A stretch of 64,000 nt of DNA from CAZLMW01 sp964560875 (GCA_964560875.1 CAZLMW010000021.1:1-64000), one strand, 5' to 3'. Positions 17,824 through 28,750 are shown, counted from the stretch's first letter. Numbers and translations are program-made. The notes: a model not told the origin generated them from the letters alone.

Positions 17824-19629
17824 CTACTTGGAACTCGTGTGCCGCTTTTTCACACGGAACAGACCTGACGGGCGCCGAATGGGGCTGGTCGATGTGCCCT
17901 GGCGTGTCGGATCCGGGGCGTTGACGTCGCTCTCTTCGCCGTACGCCGCGAGGTATTCGGGCAGAAAGCCGATCCATTGCTTGGCGCGGATCTTCTCGGC
18001 CGGCAGCAGAAAGCTTCGCGGCACGATCGAGAGCAGCGCCTCTTCGTCGACTTCATCGATTTGTTCAGGCGGCAGGAACATCGACGCGTATTGCTTGTAG
18101 AGGCCGCTTCGCACAAAGAGGTCGAGCAGATCCGGGTCGAGGTGGTTGTCCCGCTTCATGAAACCCATGATGCGCATCGACTCGGACAGCGTCTTGCCGG
18201 GTTTGTACGGGCGATCCTGGGCCGTCAACGCCTCGAACACATCGGCGATCGCCATCATGCGCGCCGGGATCGACATGTCGCCGGCGTACAGGCCCTTGGG
18301 GTAGCCGGTGCCGTCGATCTTCTCGTGGTGGCCGCCCGCGTACTCGGGAACCCGCCGCAGGTGGCGCGGAAACGGCAGCGCCTCGAGCATGCGCACCGTC
18401 TCGACCATGTGACCGTTGATGATGATGCGCTCTTCGGGCGTCAACGTGCCGCGCGGGATCTTCAGGTTGTAGGCCTCGTCCTCGGTGATCAGCGGCATCT
18501 GGCCGTCTTCGAATGCGAAGCAGCGGGCCGCGATCGCGTCGATGCGGTCCTTGTCGGCCTGGCGCATGAATTCGGCGCCGATGTTGGCCTTCTCGATGAA
18601 CGCGATGTCGTCCGACAGGCTTGCGTCGACCGCGGCGATGGCGGCGTCGGCTTGCTCCTGGGTGATCTTGCCGGCGATGACGTCGCGCAGCGCGGCGATT
18701 TCGACGTCTCGGCGGGCCACTTCAAAGCGCGTGCGAACCAGGTCGATGCGGTCGTAGATCGTCTCGAGCTTGGTCGCCTTGTCCATCACGTGGACCGGCG
18801 TGATGATCTTGCCGCAGTCGTGCAACCACGAGGCGATGTGCAGCTCGTACTGCTCTTCGGGGGTCATCGTGAACGACGACAGCGGCCCTTCCGTCTCGGC
18901 CACCGCGGCCTTGCTGAGCATCTTCACCAGGATCGGCACGCGTTCGCAGTGGGCGCCCGTGTACGGCGACTTATGGTCGATCGCGGCGGCGATCAGCTTG
19001 ATGAACGACTCGAGCAGCTCGCGCTGGCTGTCGACCAACATCTGGTTGTCGAGCGCGATCGCGGCCTGTGAAGCGAGGGCCTCGACCAGGTCGCGCTCGT
19101 TGATCGAGAACGGGCGCGGCTTCCCGGTCGCCTTGTCGGTCGCGTTGAGCAGCTGGAGCACGCCGATCACACGGTTTTGGCTGTTGACCAGCGGCACCGT
19201 GAACAGCGACGTGCTGCGGTAGTTGTTGTGGGCGTCGAACGCGCGCGTGCCGGTGAAGTCGAAGCCTGCGGCGTGGTAGGCGTCCGGGATGTGAACCGAT
19301 TCGCGCCGCAGCGCGCAGTACGTCGCGATGTTGCCGTGGTTGGGCTCGCCGGTGACCTCGGAGTAGAGGGGAATCGGCGGCAGTGTGATGGCCTTGCCCG
19401 TCGTTCCGCCGAGCGCGATGCCGAGCGACTCGGTCCGCATGATGGCGAACTTGAGGTGATCTTCCTCGGTGCGCAGGTACAGTGTGCCGCCGTCGGCGTG
19501 GCAAAACGCCTTGGCCTCGATCAGGATGAGCTCGATGAGCCGGTCGCGATTGCGCTCCGAACTGAGCGCGACACCGATCCGGTGCAACAACTGCAGCCGT
19601 TTGAGTTGGTTTTTGAGCCCATCGACCAT
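17824..19629 (-). CDS. GAF / HD-GYP domain protein (probable c-di-GMP phosphodiesterase)
   Basis: A 601-residue cytoplasmic protein with no membrane segment. I start at the ATG at 19629 (MVDGLKNQLKRLQLL); a TTG at 19674 would overlap the divergent gene. Residues about 15-190 are a GAF-type sensor domain (FCHADGGTLYLR). The HD-GYP part has SPYTGAHCERVPIL, the HD of LHDCGK (about residue 268), and HHEKIDGTGYPKGL near 430, so the metal ligands and GYP signature are complete. HD-GYP proteins hydrolyse cyclic di-GMP. The HD and GYP motifs are about 165 residues apart because of an extra charged helical insertion of about 100 residues; this is larger than in typical members. The C-terminal tail is basic and low-complexity. 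Confidence 0.88.
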   Translation of the reverse strand: MVDGLKNQLKRLQLLHRIGVALSSERNRDRLIELILIEAKAFCHADGGTLYLRTEEDHLKFAIMRTESLGIALGGTTGKAITLPPIPLYSEVTGEPNHGNIATYCALRRESVHIPDAYHAAGFDFTGTRAFDAHNNYRSTSLFTVPLVNSQNRVIGVLQLLNATDKATGKPRPFSINERDLVEALASQAAIALDNQMLVDSQRELLESFIKLIAAAIDHKSPYTGAHCERVPILVKMLSKAAVAETEGPLSSFTMTPEEQYELHIASWLHDCGKIITPVHVMDKATKLETIYDRIDLVRTRFEVARRDVEIAALRDVIAGKITQEQADAAIAAVDASLSDDIAFIEKANIGAEFMRQADKDRIDAIAARCFAFEDGQMPLITEDEAYNLKIPRGTLTPEERIIINGHMVETVRMLEALPFPRHLRRVPEYAGGHHEKIDGTGYPKGLYAGDMSIPARMMAIADVFEALTAQDRPYKPGKTLSESMRIMGFMKRDNHLDPDLLDLFVRSGLYKQYASMFLPPEQIDEVDEEALLSIVPRSFLLPAEKIRAKQWIGFLPEYLAAYGEESDVNAPDPTRQGTSTSPIRRPSGLFRVKKRHTSSK

Positions 19630-19659
19630 CGAGGTCCAGAGTTCGAGGTGGCCAGTGTG

Positions 19660-20619
19660 ATGATTGTGGCGCAACTGCGACGCGGATGTCGATCCCTGCC
19701 GATGTTATTACTCGCCGTCTCGACCGGATGCGCGGGCAACGCTGTCTTCTGGAACGACCCGCCGCCACTGCGCCTCAAGCCACACGAGCTTGACGAGGCG
19801 CGCCGGGACCGGCTGCGCGACCTCTCCCATGTCGGATTGAAAAGGGCGCGAGCCGCCGTCAACAGCGGCCAGCGGGTGCGCTGGTATGGGCAGGCCGGAA
19901 TCGCTCAATATCGTTTGCAGTCCGGGCGCGTGCCCCTCGACGTCGACCTGCTGATGGACGATCCGACAGGCATGATCGCGATGGACACCGTCAACGATGC
20001 CAACGAGACCGAACGGCGTCATCACCCCCACCTTTTCGATTGCACGTCGTGGTATCGGCGTATCAACGCCCAGAAAGCATCAGCGGTGCATTCCGCCTGG
20101 GCTGCCCATTGTCAGTTTCGAATCGGCGAGCTGCGGACCGATGTCTTCCGCAACGTGAAATTCGCCCGATCGTTCGACGGCACGATGCCCAGGCGGCTGC
20201 GCGCGCGGCTCAAGGCGCTGAATCGGGCGGTGGACGCCTACAAACAAGCGCAGAGGATCGCGCTGCGTGCCAATGAGCGTGCGGTCATCGTCGCAAGCTC
20301 AGCGCGCATGGTGATTCTGCTGTCCGAAATGGCCCGCGACATCGCGCGGGTGCCCGTGCCCGAGGTCTACCGGAACGCGCCGAAGATCGCGGCGGCGCTC
20401 GTGGCCAAACAGCGCCAGATCGCGGTGCGTTTTGGCGACAAGGCGCGGGAGTTGCTGGGCCAGATGAACAAGGTGGCGCGCGCCCTGAGGCGGGAAGATG
20501 ACCCGTGGGCGAAGGCGGCTCGAAAGGCGGTCCTGGCCGCGCCGCGTCAAAGCAACGCGGAGGTCTTTGGCGCCGCTACAGGCGGACCTTCCACGCGACC
20601 CCGTCCGGGCGGTCCATAA
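19660..20619 (+). CDS. Hypothetical lipoprotein
   Basis: A 319-residue protein, not recognised. The start at 19660 (MIVAQLRRGCRSLPM) gives a signal with lipobox LLAVSTGC|AGN; a second ATG at 19702 would shorten the n-region. The mature part is rich in Arg and Ala, mostly helical by appearance (KALNRAVDAYKQAQRIALRANERAVIV), with three to four Cys and no catalytic motif. It is divergent from the HD-GYP gene with 30 bp between starts, and its 3' end overlaps that of the cysteinyl-tRNA synthetase gene by 44 bp. Confidence 0.7.
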   Translation: MIVAQLRRGCRSLPMLLLAVSTGCAGNAVFWNDPPPLRLKPHELDEARRDRLRDLSHVGLKRARAAVNSGQRVRWYGQAGIAQYRLQSGRVPLDVDLLMDDPTGMIAMDTVNDANETERRHHPHLFDCTSWYRRINAQKASAVHSAWAAHCQFRIGELRTDVFRNVKFARSFDGTMPRRLRARLKALNRAVDAYKQAQRIALRANERAVIVASSARMVILLSEMARDIARVPVPEVYRNAPKIAAALVAKQRQIAVRFGDKARELLGQMNKVARALRREDDPWAKAARKAVLAAPRQSNAEVFGAATGGPSTRPRPGGP

Positions 20620-22048
20620 CCGCGATCGACATCTCTTCGAGCTTGGCGCGGATGCCGTCGGCGCGACCCCAGTCTTTTTCGGCGCGCGCTTCGAGGCGTT
20701 GCTGCAGGAGCGTTTCGACGTCACCCTGGTTGATGCCCATGTCGCCGAGCCGCTTCTCCTTGACCTCTTGCTCGAACTGCTCGCTGGTCAGCTGCATGAA
20801 GCCGAGCGCGTCACCGACGAGCGCGAACGCCTTGAGGGCCGGGGCGACCACGGGTCCGCCGCGCTTTTTCGCCTTCTTGTGGTTGGCGAAGCGGTTGACG
20901 GCGCGGGCGAGCTCAAACAGCTGGCCAAGCGCCTGGGCGGTGTTGAAGTCGTTGTCCACGGACGCGTAAAAGCGCTCGGAGAAGCCGCGGCCCAGCTCGA
21001 GCACGCGCATCGCATCGGATCCGAGCGACTTGGCGACGTCGTCGGCTTTTTCCTGGCCGCCCATCGCTTCGGCGACCTCGCGCGCTTCGTACAGGCGGGC
21101 CAACATCGCGAGCGCTTCGGGCAGCGCCTCACCGCTCCACGGCAGGGGCGACCGGTAGTGGTTCTGCAGGTAGTACAGCCGCAGCGTCTCGGCCGGGAAA
21201 CGCTTGAGGGCATCCCGCACGTTGATCACGTTGCCGAGGCTCTTGCCCATCTTCTGGCCGCTGGACATCGTCAGCAGGCCGTTGTGCATCCAGTACCGCG
21301 CGAAGGGCGCGCCGTTGCCGCACTCGGACTGCGCGATCTCGTTTTCGTGGTGCGGAAAGACCAGGTCGAGCCCGCCGCCGTGTACGTCGACGGTTTCACC
21401 GAGCGAGGCGTAGCACATGGCCGAGCATTCGATATGCCAGCCGGGGCGGCCGGGGCCAAACGGGCTGTCCCACGCCGGTTCGCCTTCTTTGGCGGCTTTC
21501 CAGAGCGCAAAATCGGCCGGGTCGCGTTTGCCGGACGCATCATCGGCGCTGCGCAGCTCGTCGACCTTCTGGCCGCTCAGCTTGCCGTAGCTGTCGCACG
21601 TCTTGACCGAAAACCAGACGGTTCCGTCCTGCTCGTAGGCGTTGCCGGCGTCGAGCAAGCGCTGCACCAGGGCGTGAATGGCGTCCAGCGATGTCGAGAC
21701 GCGCGGCTCCTCGTCCGGCATGGCGAGGCCGAGGTTGCCGACGTCTTCGTGGAAGTGGTCGATGTAGCGCTGCGCGAGCACCAGCGGCTCTTCGCCCAGC
21801 GCGTTGGCGCGGTTGATGATCTTGTCGTCGATGTCTGTGAAGTTGCGAACGAAGCGAACGTCCCAGCCGCGGTGCCGCGCGTAGCGGACGAAGCTGTCGA
21901 ACACGACCATCGCCCGCGCGTGGCCGACATGGATGTGGTCATAGACCGTCATCCCGCAGACATAGAGGCTCAGGTGCCCGGGGGTCATCGGCTCGAAGTC
22001 CTCGACACTGCGGCTGAGGGTGTTGTACAGGCGAAGCGGCGCGGCCAT
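20576..22048 (-). CDS. cysS: Cysteinyl-tRNA synthetase
   Basis: A 490-residue class I synthetase that charges tRNA-Cys with cysteine. It is full length for the family (about 460-490). YVCGMTVYDHIHVGHAR holds the zinc-binding Cys and the HIGH-type motif (HVGH). GWHIECSAM and FPHHENEIAQSE are the conserved zinc and Trp/His motifs. The second signature reads GQKMGKSLGN instead of the usual KMSKS. The start is the ATG at 22048 (MAAPLRLYNTLSRSVEDF), which aligns with family N-termini. It is divergent from the metallo-hydrolase gene. Confidence 0.95.
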   Translation of the reverse strand: MAAPLRLYNTLSRSVEDFEPMTPGHLSLYVCGMTVYDHIHVGHARAMVVFDSFVRYARHRGWDVRFVRNFTDIDDKIINRANALGEEPLVLAQRYIDHFHEDVGNLGLAMPDEEPRVSTSLDAIHALVQRLLDAGNAYEQDGTVWFSVKTCDSYGKLSGQKVDELRSADDASGKRDPADFALWKAAKEGEPAWDSPFGPGRPGWHIECSAMCYASLGETVDVHGGGLDLVFPHHENEIAQSECGNGAPFARYWMHNGLLTMSSGQKMGKSLGNVINVRDALKRFPAETLRLYYLQNHYRSPLPWSGEALPEALAMLARLYEAREVAEAMGGQEKADDVAKSLGSDAMRVLELGRGFSERFYASVDNDFNTAQALGQLFELARAVNRFANHKKAKKRGGPVVAPALKAFALVGDALGFMQLTSEQFEQEVKEKRLGDMGINQGDVETLLQQRLEARAEKDWGRADGIRAKLEEMSIAVMDRPDGVAWKVRL

Positions 22049-22144
22049 GTCGACTCCGAGTCGGTTGAAGGTCGAAACAGGGGCGGCAGAATGGCCACCG
22101 CTGCCCGACAATTCAACCGCAGATCCCCAACCCGCTGGCTCGCC

Positions 22145-22978
22145 ATGCAACACGTCGTACAAACGCCGCGAGAACCGTTCACCGTCGCCGGTGGTCGCCT
22201 GCAGGTTCACCAGGTCCCGCTGTGGATGGACAACCTCGGCTGGGTGGTCGTTTGCGTGCAGTCCCAAGCGTGCGCGGTGGTCGATGGCCCCGAGGCCGGA
22301 CCCGTGCTCGACTATGTGCAGGCAAACGGCTGGCGGTTGACCACCGTCCTCAACACGCACACCCATCCCGATCACGTTGGGATCAACCGCGATCTCGGCC
22401 GGCGGGGGCTGCTCGATTCGATGCGGGTGTACGGCCCCAGCTCGCGACCCGATGACGTGCCCGGGATCACCGATCCGGTCGGCGAAGGCGATCGCGTGCT
22501 GGTCGGCGAGGTGCAAGGGCGCGTTTGGCTGACCGAGGGCCACATCGACGGGCACCTCACGTTCATCTTCGGCGACGAAAACGACCCGGATGGGCCGGCA
22601 GCATTTTGCGGTGACACCATGTTCGGCGCGGGCTGCGGCTACCTGTTCGATGGACCACCGGCGAAGATGCACGCGAGTTTGCAGCGCCTCGCCACACTCG
22701 ACCCACGCACGCGCGTCTGCTGCGCCCACGAATACACGCTCGACAACCTGCGCTTCGCCTTCTCCCTGGACCGGGACAACCCGGCGTTGAACGATCGAAT
22801 CCGCGCGACGCGCGCCACCGTCGCAAAAGGGGGCTGCACCGTGCCGTCAACCATCGCGGTTGAGCGGGCGACCAACCCTTTCCTGGCCGCCAACGACGCC
22901 GCTGACTTCGCCGCCATGCGCAGTCTCAAGGACGGCAAAGCCTATCGCGCCATTTCCGACGAGGAGCTGCCCTCATGA
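22145..22978 (+). CDS. MBL-fold hydrolase, glyoxalase-II-like
   Basis: A 277-residue metallo-beta-lactamase-fold enzyme. THTHPDHVG is the dinuclear zinc-binding THxHxDH motif. Further ligands fit TEGHIDGH, FCGDTMFGAGCG and CCAHEYTLDNLRFA, the pattern of hydroxyacylglutathione hydrolases (S-lactoylglutathione thioesterases). The C-terminal NPFL region also matches glyoxalase II. I start at MQHVVQTPREPF; an ATG at 22091 would add 18 residues. Its stop overlaps the next start as ATGA, so the two genes are coupled. The exact substrate is uncertain. Confidence 0.85.
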   Translation: MQHVVQTPREPFTVAGGRLQVHQVPLWMDNLGWVVVCVQSQACAVVDGPEAGPVLDYVQANGWRLTTVLNTHTHPDHVGINRDLGRRGLLDSMRVYGPSSRPDDVPGITDPVGEGDRVLVGEVQGRVWLTEGHIDGHLTFIFGDENDPDGPAAFCGDTMFGAGCGYLFDGPPAKMHASLQRLATLDPRTRVCCAHEYTLDNLRFAFSLDRDNPALNDRIRATRATVAKGGCTVPSTIAVERATNPFLAANDAADFAAMRSLKDGKAYRAISDEELPS

Positions 22979-24020
22979 GCATCAACGGCATGCTGAAGAT
23001 CGACATGCACGCGCATGTCCTGCCCCGCACCTGGCCGCGCCTCAAGGAGCGCTACGGGTACGGCGGCTTCATCTACCTCGAGCACGCGTCCGAAGAGCGC
23101 CCGGACATCCGCCCCGGCTACGCCCACATGATGCGCGACGACGGCCACTTCTTCCGCGAGGTCGAGCCCAACTTATGGGACCCCGCGATGCGCATCGAAG
23201 ACTGCGATCGCTTCGACATCGACGTGCAGGTGCTTTCCACGGTGCCGGTCATGTTCGCGTACTGGGCCAAACCGCAGGACACGCTCGACCTGTGCGGCAT
23301 CCTCAACGACGACATCGCCGCGCATATCCAGGCCAATCCGAAACGTTTCGCAGGTGTTGGCAGCTTGCCCATGCAGGCGCCCGAGTTGGCCGTCAAAGAG
23401 CTGCGGCGTTGCCGTCAAATCGGCCTGTGCGGTGTGCAAGTGGGCTCGCATTGCGGTGACTTCAACCTCGACGACGAGCGCTACGAGCAGCTCTGGGCCG
23501 CCGCCGAAGAAGAGGACCTGGCCGTGTTCGTCCACCCCTGGGACATGATGGGCAAGGAGCGGATGCCGCGTCATTGGCTCCCGTGGCTCGTCGGAATGCC
23601 GGCCGAGACGTCGCTTGCGATCTGTTCGTTGGTGATGGGCGGCGTGCTCGATCGCTACCCGAAGCTGCGGTTTGTTTTCGCCCACGCAGGCGGTGGTTTC
23701 ATGGGCACGATGGGCCGGATCGATCACGGCTGGCGGGTGCGGCCCGACCTGTGCCAGACGCACACGAAGAACCCTCCGAGCAGCTACATACAGCGCTTCT
23801 TCATCGACGCCATCACCCACGACGAGGACATGCTCAAGCTCATCGTCAAGCGTATGGGCGCCAACCGGGTGATGCTCGGCACCGACTATCCGTTCCCGCT
23901 CGGGGAGCTGTCGCCCGGCAAGCTGATTCAGGAATGCGACGCCTTCGACGGGGAGACGACCCGTCAGCTGCTCGGTGCCACGGCGCTCGAGGCGTTTGGG
24001 CTGGACGAGGCGAACTTCCG

Positions 24021-24024
<4 letters not shown>
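22975..24024 (+). CDS. Amidohydrolase of the ACMSD family
   Basis: A 349-residue TIM-barrel amidohydrolase-2 protein. The N-terminal IDMHAHVLP gives the metal-binding HxH, VFVHPWDMMG and FVFAHAGGGFMGTMGRIDHGW give further His residues, and LGTDYPFPLGE gives the final Asp. These patterns match 2-amino-3-carboxymuconate-6-semialdehyde decarboxylase, which removes CO2 from the kynurenine/3-hydroxyanthranilate ring-cleavage product. No other kynurenine-pathway gene is in the window, so a related decarboxylase or hydratase role is possible. It is coupled to the upstream hydrolase (ATGA). Confidence 0.85.
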
Positions 24025-25470
<1,446 letters not shown>

Positions 25471-25478
<8 letters not shown>

Positions 25479-25713
25479 GGTCGCTGCCCCTATTCTCGCT
25501 GGCCCCGTTCTCGCCGCCGCCGGTCACACGATGATAGAGACCGAGCGCGACGAAGCTGGCGAGCACCCAGCCGAGGTTCCAGGCCAGCGCCATCGGGACA
25601 CCCGCGAACGTTTCGCCATGGCTGGCGACCAGCGATAGACCGGGGCCTGTGACGGCGAGGGCGCACACCACGTAGAACGCGGTGAGGGCGACGAGGGACA
25701 CCTTCGGCTGCAT
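25471..25713 (-). CDS. Small two-span membrane protein, DUF3311-like partner of the symporter
   Basis: An 80-residue protein with two membrane segments (LVALTAFYVVCALAVTGPG and PMALAWNLGWVLASFVAL) and a short polar tail. This size, topology and position directly before an SSS symporter match DUF3311-type accessory proteins. The 8-bp overlap with the symporter gene implies coupled translation. Its role is inferred from context only. Confidence 0.7.
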
Positions 25714-25732
25714 CGGCGTCGGCTTGGCTCTG

Positions 25733-26308
25733 TCAGCGAGCGGCGACAGCGCTGAGGAGTTTCCACGTGTTCAAGCCGTGATTCTGCACGTGGATTCGGA
25801 TCGGTGTGCCCGCTGCAATTGTGGTGTTGAGGCGGTGCTTGGGTGTGAAGCTGGCCTCGATGGCGCCTTCGGGCGGGATGGGCTTTTCGACCTTGAGCAG
25901 CGAATGTTCGCCGAGCCGGAGTTCCGCGAGGGCGTCAGCTCCCTTGGGTCCGGCGTACAGCGGCAGGTGCCAAAACACGATGCGCAGCTCGTCGCACGAC
26001 TCGACCGCGGCCTGGGACGGCTGCTGCAGGGTGATGAAGTTGCAGACGCCGGTATCGAACTCGAGGGCCCCGGCTTCGGCCTTGAACGCGCCGGCGCCGC
26101 AGGTGGCTTCCGCGGGGAGGTTTGCGGCCCACGGATCGTCTTTGAGCTCGACCTTCTGCCACTTGGCGTGGTCGATCAGCGACACCTCTGTGGTGGGTGT
26201 CGGGCAGCTCGCGTCATCCGAGCAACCAGCCGCCCCGATGAGCAATGTCAACAAGGCGAGCAACGTCAACAAGGCGAGCTCGGCAAGTGCAAAAGGTCGG
26301 ATCGACAT
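25733..26308 (-). CDS. Hypothetical lipoprotein
   Basis: A 191-residue protein with a long leucine-rich signal containing an imperfect internal repeat (LALLTLLALLTLL) and a lipobox GAAGC|SDD. The mature part has four to five Cys and beta-rich text (FNITLQQP-like, IRIHVQNHGLNTWKLL) but no recognised motif. It is 19 bp upstream of the small symporter partner, on the same strand, so it may be the first gene of that operon. Confidence 0.7.
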   Translation of the reverse strand: MSIRPFALAELALLTLLALLTLLIGAAGCSDDASCPTPTTEVSLIDHAKWQKVELKDDPWAANLPAEATCGAGAFKAEAGALEFDTGVCNFITLQQPSQAAVESCDELRIVFWHLPLYAGPKGADALAELRLGEHSLLKVEKPIPPEGAIEASFTPKHRLNTTIAAGTPIRIHVQNHGLNTWKLLSAVAAR

Positions 26309-26377
26309 GGGGCCGGTATAGCAGATGGCGGGCGCCGCTACAGCGCCACTGGAGCGATCGTCGCAGCTGGGATGGGT

Positions 26378-27025
26378 TCAGCCGTTGGCGGCGGATTCGG
26401 TGGTTTCGGCGGCGGCCTGGGCTTCTTCCCGCAGGCGAACAGGGGTCTGTCTTTCGGGGTATTTGCCCTTCATCCCGTCGTAGAACGCGCGCACGGCGTC
26501 CATGTCGGCGTGGATGTCACCAGTGGGGTGAATGGCCGGCCCGACGCCCGAGTGTTTCGCGCCCCAATCGAGGAACGACGGAACGATCGGCACACCGGCC
26601 TCACAGGCGATGTGATAAAAGCCGCTTTTCCAGTGTTCACGCAGACTTCGCGAGCCGGATGGGGCAATGGCGAGGAACATGCCATCGGACTCGCGGATGC
26701 GTTCGGCGACTTGTTGGACCTGGCCGACGGGTTTGGACCGATCGACCCCGACCGCGCCGAACGACCGCAAGACAAAGCCGAACGGGCCGGAGACGAGCGA
26801 CTGCTTGGCGATCCAGTGCAGCTTGATCCGGAACACCCAGGCCGTGGCGATCATGAACACGCCGTCCCAGTTGGTGGTGTGGGGCGCGGCGATCAGGACG
26901 AGGCGCTTGTCGGTTGGCAGCCGGCCGGAGAGGCGCCAGCCAAAGGACGTCAGCCATAGGCGGCCGAACCAATAGCGGAACAACCCCGTCGACGGACCGT
27001 TGTGTTGAATCGTTGAGTCGAGCAC
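26378..27025 (-). CDS. PlsC-like 1-acyl-glycerol-phosphate acyltransferase
   Basis: A 215-residue protein with the acyltransferase signature HTTNWD (HxxxxD) in APHTTNWDGVFM and the second block APSGSRS, which corresponds to the usual EGTR. This group transfers acyl chains to glycerol phosphates or similar lipids at the inner membrane. The PSGSR variant is typical of a broader PlsC-like family, so the acceptor may not be lysophosphatidate. The start is a GTG at 27025. The C-terminal tail is Glu/Ala rich. It lies 69 bp upstream of the lipoprotein gene. Confidence 0.8.
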   Translation of the reverse strand: MLDSTIQHNGPSTGLFRYWFGRLWLTSFGWRLSGRLPTDKRLVLIAAPHTTNWDGVFMIATAWVFRIKLHWIAKQSLVSGPFGFVLRSFGAVGVDRSKPVGQVQQVAERIRESDGMFLAIAPSGSRSLREHWKSGFYHIACEAGVPIVPSFLDWGAKHSGVGPAIHPTGDIHADMDAVRAFYDGMKGKYPERQTPVRLREEAQAAAETTESAANG

Positions 27026-27056
27026 GGGCCATGCGTGCCGTCGCGGGCATCGGGGG

Positions 27057-27332
27057 TCAAGGGCGGCGGGCGCTCAACCGGCGTTTTTTGCCGGCTGTGA
27101 CACGTTTTTTACATGGCGAGGGCGCGGATAACGGCCGGGACCCTCCTATCCATGAACAGCGTCGATCGACGGACCGAATCCTGGCGAGGCGTTCATCGGG
27201 GTCGAAGATGCCCTCGGTGTCCGGCGCGATGAGGTCGGGGAAGACGGTGCGCAGCGTGTGGAATTTGCTGCCGTGCGGACCCGATTCGAGGCCGTGAAGG
27301 AACACGGGTTGAGGCTTTGGCGTCATGGTCAC
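27057..27332 (-). pseudogene. Truncated alpha/beta-hydrolase (YqiA/UPF0227-like) remnant
   Basis: Only the N-terminal 50 residues look like a real protein: FLHGLESGPHGSKFHTLRTVFPDLIAPDTE is the first strand and turn of the esterase family to which YqiA belongs (shown here as two short pieces of one segment). After about LARI the text becomes basic and unrelated and stops after 91 residues, whereas the family has about 180-250 residues and needs a nucleophile-elbow Ser that is missing. I read it as a deletion remnant. The start is GTG 27332 or ATG 27326. Confidence 0.6.
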
Positions 27333-27515
27333 CCGACGGTCAAGAGGGCGCCGGGGTTCTCGCAGCCGAGCTGCCGCAGGTCAAAACGGTCACTCTAACG
27401 GTCGTTTGTTGGTGATCCCACTGATATAGCCATCCGGCCTCGCGACGCGTCCTATAGGCCTCGCTGGGCTCGTGTGGGCATTTTGACCCTCAAAAAGGGC
27501 CCGAATTCGGCTCCG
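27333..27515. other. Gene-free stretch
   Basis: 183 bases between the hydrolase remnant and the end of the next minus-strand gene. I see no open frame of interest. There is a short direct repeat, acggtc/acggtcg, near 27390-27405, and no clear terminator. Confidence 0.5.
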
Positions 27516-28562
27516 TCAGTCGATAACATGGCTCGCAACCGGTAGTGGATGTTTGTCGGCTGTTCGAGCGAGAAACTCGCGTCGCATCCGCTGGCGCTCG
27601 ACGAAACGTTGCTTCACCCCGGCGTTGCGCTGCTCAAACGCAGCCTTCCTGCGCGCCTTGGTTTGTTCATGGACATCCGACAGGTCGATCTGCAAGTCGC
27701 CCCACGTCTGCGGTTTATATGGATCGGCGCCGAGCGGCCAGGCGCGATCCCGTCGGGCCATTCCGCCACGCCAGTCCACGATGGCGAAACCCAGCGTCGC
27801 GGTGTCGGTCACGGCGATATCCCACGGTTCGCCGGTGGCAAGCGCTGTCCACATCTGCACGGTCCATTCGCCGTCGCGCCACGACCCCGTGATCCCGCCG
27901 CTCGCCGCGCCGAGGCCGCCGAACTCGTACGCCACGCTCCATCCGTCTTCCCAATGCGCGTCGCGATAGCCGCCACCGCTCAAGCCCGAGACCCCGATGT
28001 AGTGGCAGTCGTCATGTTTGCCGTCGAGCACGCGATCCGGTGCCGCCCCGTCGTCTTCGAAATAGAACGCCAAGCGCGGCTGCTTGGGATCGGGATCGGG
28101 TTCCGGGTAGCGCAGCCGGATGAAAAGCTGGCGTCCGTCATGCAGCGCCCGAAGGACCGCCGGTCGGCCGGAGAACTGAGCCTGCACCGCCGTGGCACGC
28201 GACCACGTCGTGGCGGCGATGATGCCGTTGTCGCCCGTTTCCAGCCGCGGGACGAACGAAGCGACAAGCGCCGGACGCTCGGCTGTGTTCCCGTCCATTG
28301 TCGACTCGGCCGGCGGGGCCTCTTGGGCTTGCTCGGGCGCCTGCTCGCACGTGGAAATGCCGGCGCGTGGAGTCGGCTCAATGCGCTTTGCGGCCAGCAT
28401 GGGCTCGGCCGGTGTGACCGACATTGGCGTTGCGGCGACCGGGTCCTGCCGATCGGTACAACCGCTCCAAACAAGGACCGTGTATACGAGCACGAGTCGG
28501 TGTCGGGTCGCTGCGTTTCGCCTCGGCGCGGGCCTGCACAATGATGTCCGTCGTTTCGCCAT
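27516..28562 (-). CDS. Lipoprotein with ethylbenzene-dehydrogenase-gamma-like haem-binding domain
   Basis: A 348-residue protein. The start at 28562 (MAKRRTSLCRPAPRR) gives a twin-basic n-region and lipobox VLVWSGC|TDR; an in-frame start at 28604 would add 14 residues. After a Pro/Ala linker, residues about 90-310 resemble the haem-binding domain found in the gamma subunits of ethylbenzene and DMSO-reductase-type dehydrogenases (WSRATAVQAQFSG, LHDGRQLFIRLRYPEPDPD, WTVQMWTALATGEPWDIAV, LGFAIVDWRGG). No catalytic molybdoenzyme gene is nearby. The C-terminus is basic and helical. The function is open; surface electron transfer is one option. Confidence 0.65.
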   Translation of the reverse strand: MAKRRTSLCRPAPRRNAATRHRLVLVYTVLVWSGCTDRQDPVAATPMSVTPAEPMLAAKRIEPTPRAGISTCEQAPEQAQEAPPAESTMDGNTAERPALVASFVPRLETGDNGIIAATTWSRATAVQAQFSGRPAVLRALHDGRQLFIRLRYPEPDPDPKQPRLAFYFEDDGAAPDRVLDGKHDDCHYIGVSGLSGGGYRDAHWEDGWSVAYEFGGLGAASGGITGSWRDGEWTVQMWTALATGEPWDIAVTDTATLGFAIVDWRGGMARRDRAWPLGADPYKPQTWGDLQIDLSDVHEQTKARRKAAFEQRNAGVKQRFVERQRMRREFLARTADKHPLPVASHVID

Positions 28563-28678
28563 GGTTCGCCTCCGTCCTGTTCTGAGACGCGCGAGTCGCT
28601 GCAACGGTCTGGCGCCCCGAAGCGCGGGCGTGTGAACTCGGCAAGCAGCTGGCCCGTCATTAGCAGCTGGGTTCTTGA

Positions 28679-28720
28679 TCCCATTGTGGGAACGCGCTAG
28701 GTTGTTCCCGATTTGGGATC
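28679..28720. promoter_or_regulatory. Paired palindromes upstream of higBA (candidate operator)
   Basis: Two inverted repeats with the same half-site lie 60-70 bp before the toxin gene: TCCCA-TTG-TGGGA (28679-28691) and TCCC-GATTT-GGGA (28706-28718), plus a linking GGGAAC/GTTCCC pair. Such paired sites commonly bind the HTH antitoxin for autoregulation. The region also separates this operon from the divergent lipoprotein gene, so both may be controlled. Confidence 0.5.
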
Positions 28721-28750
28721 CTCCCGAGCCGAGACGTGGGAAACAGTCGC

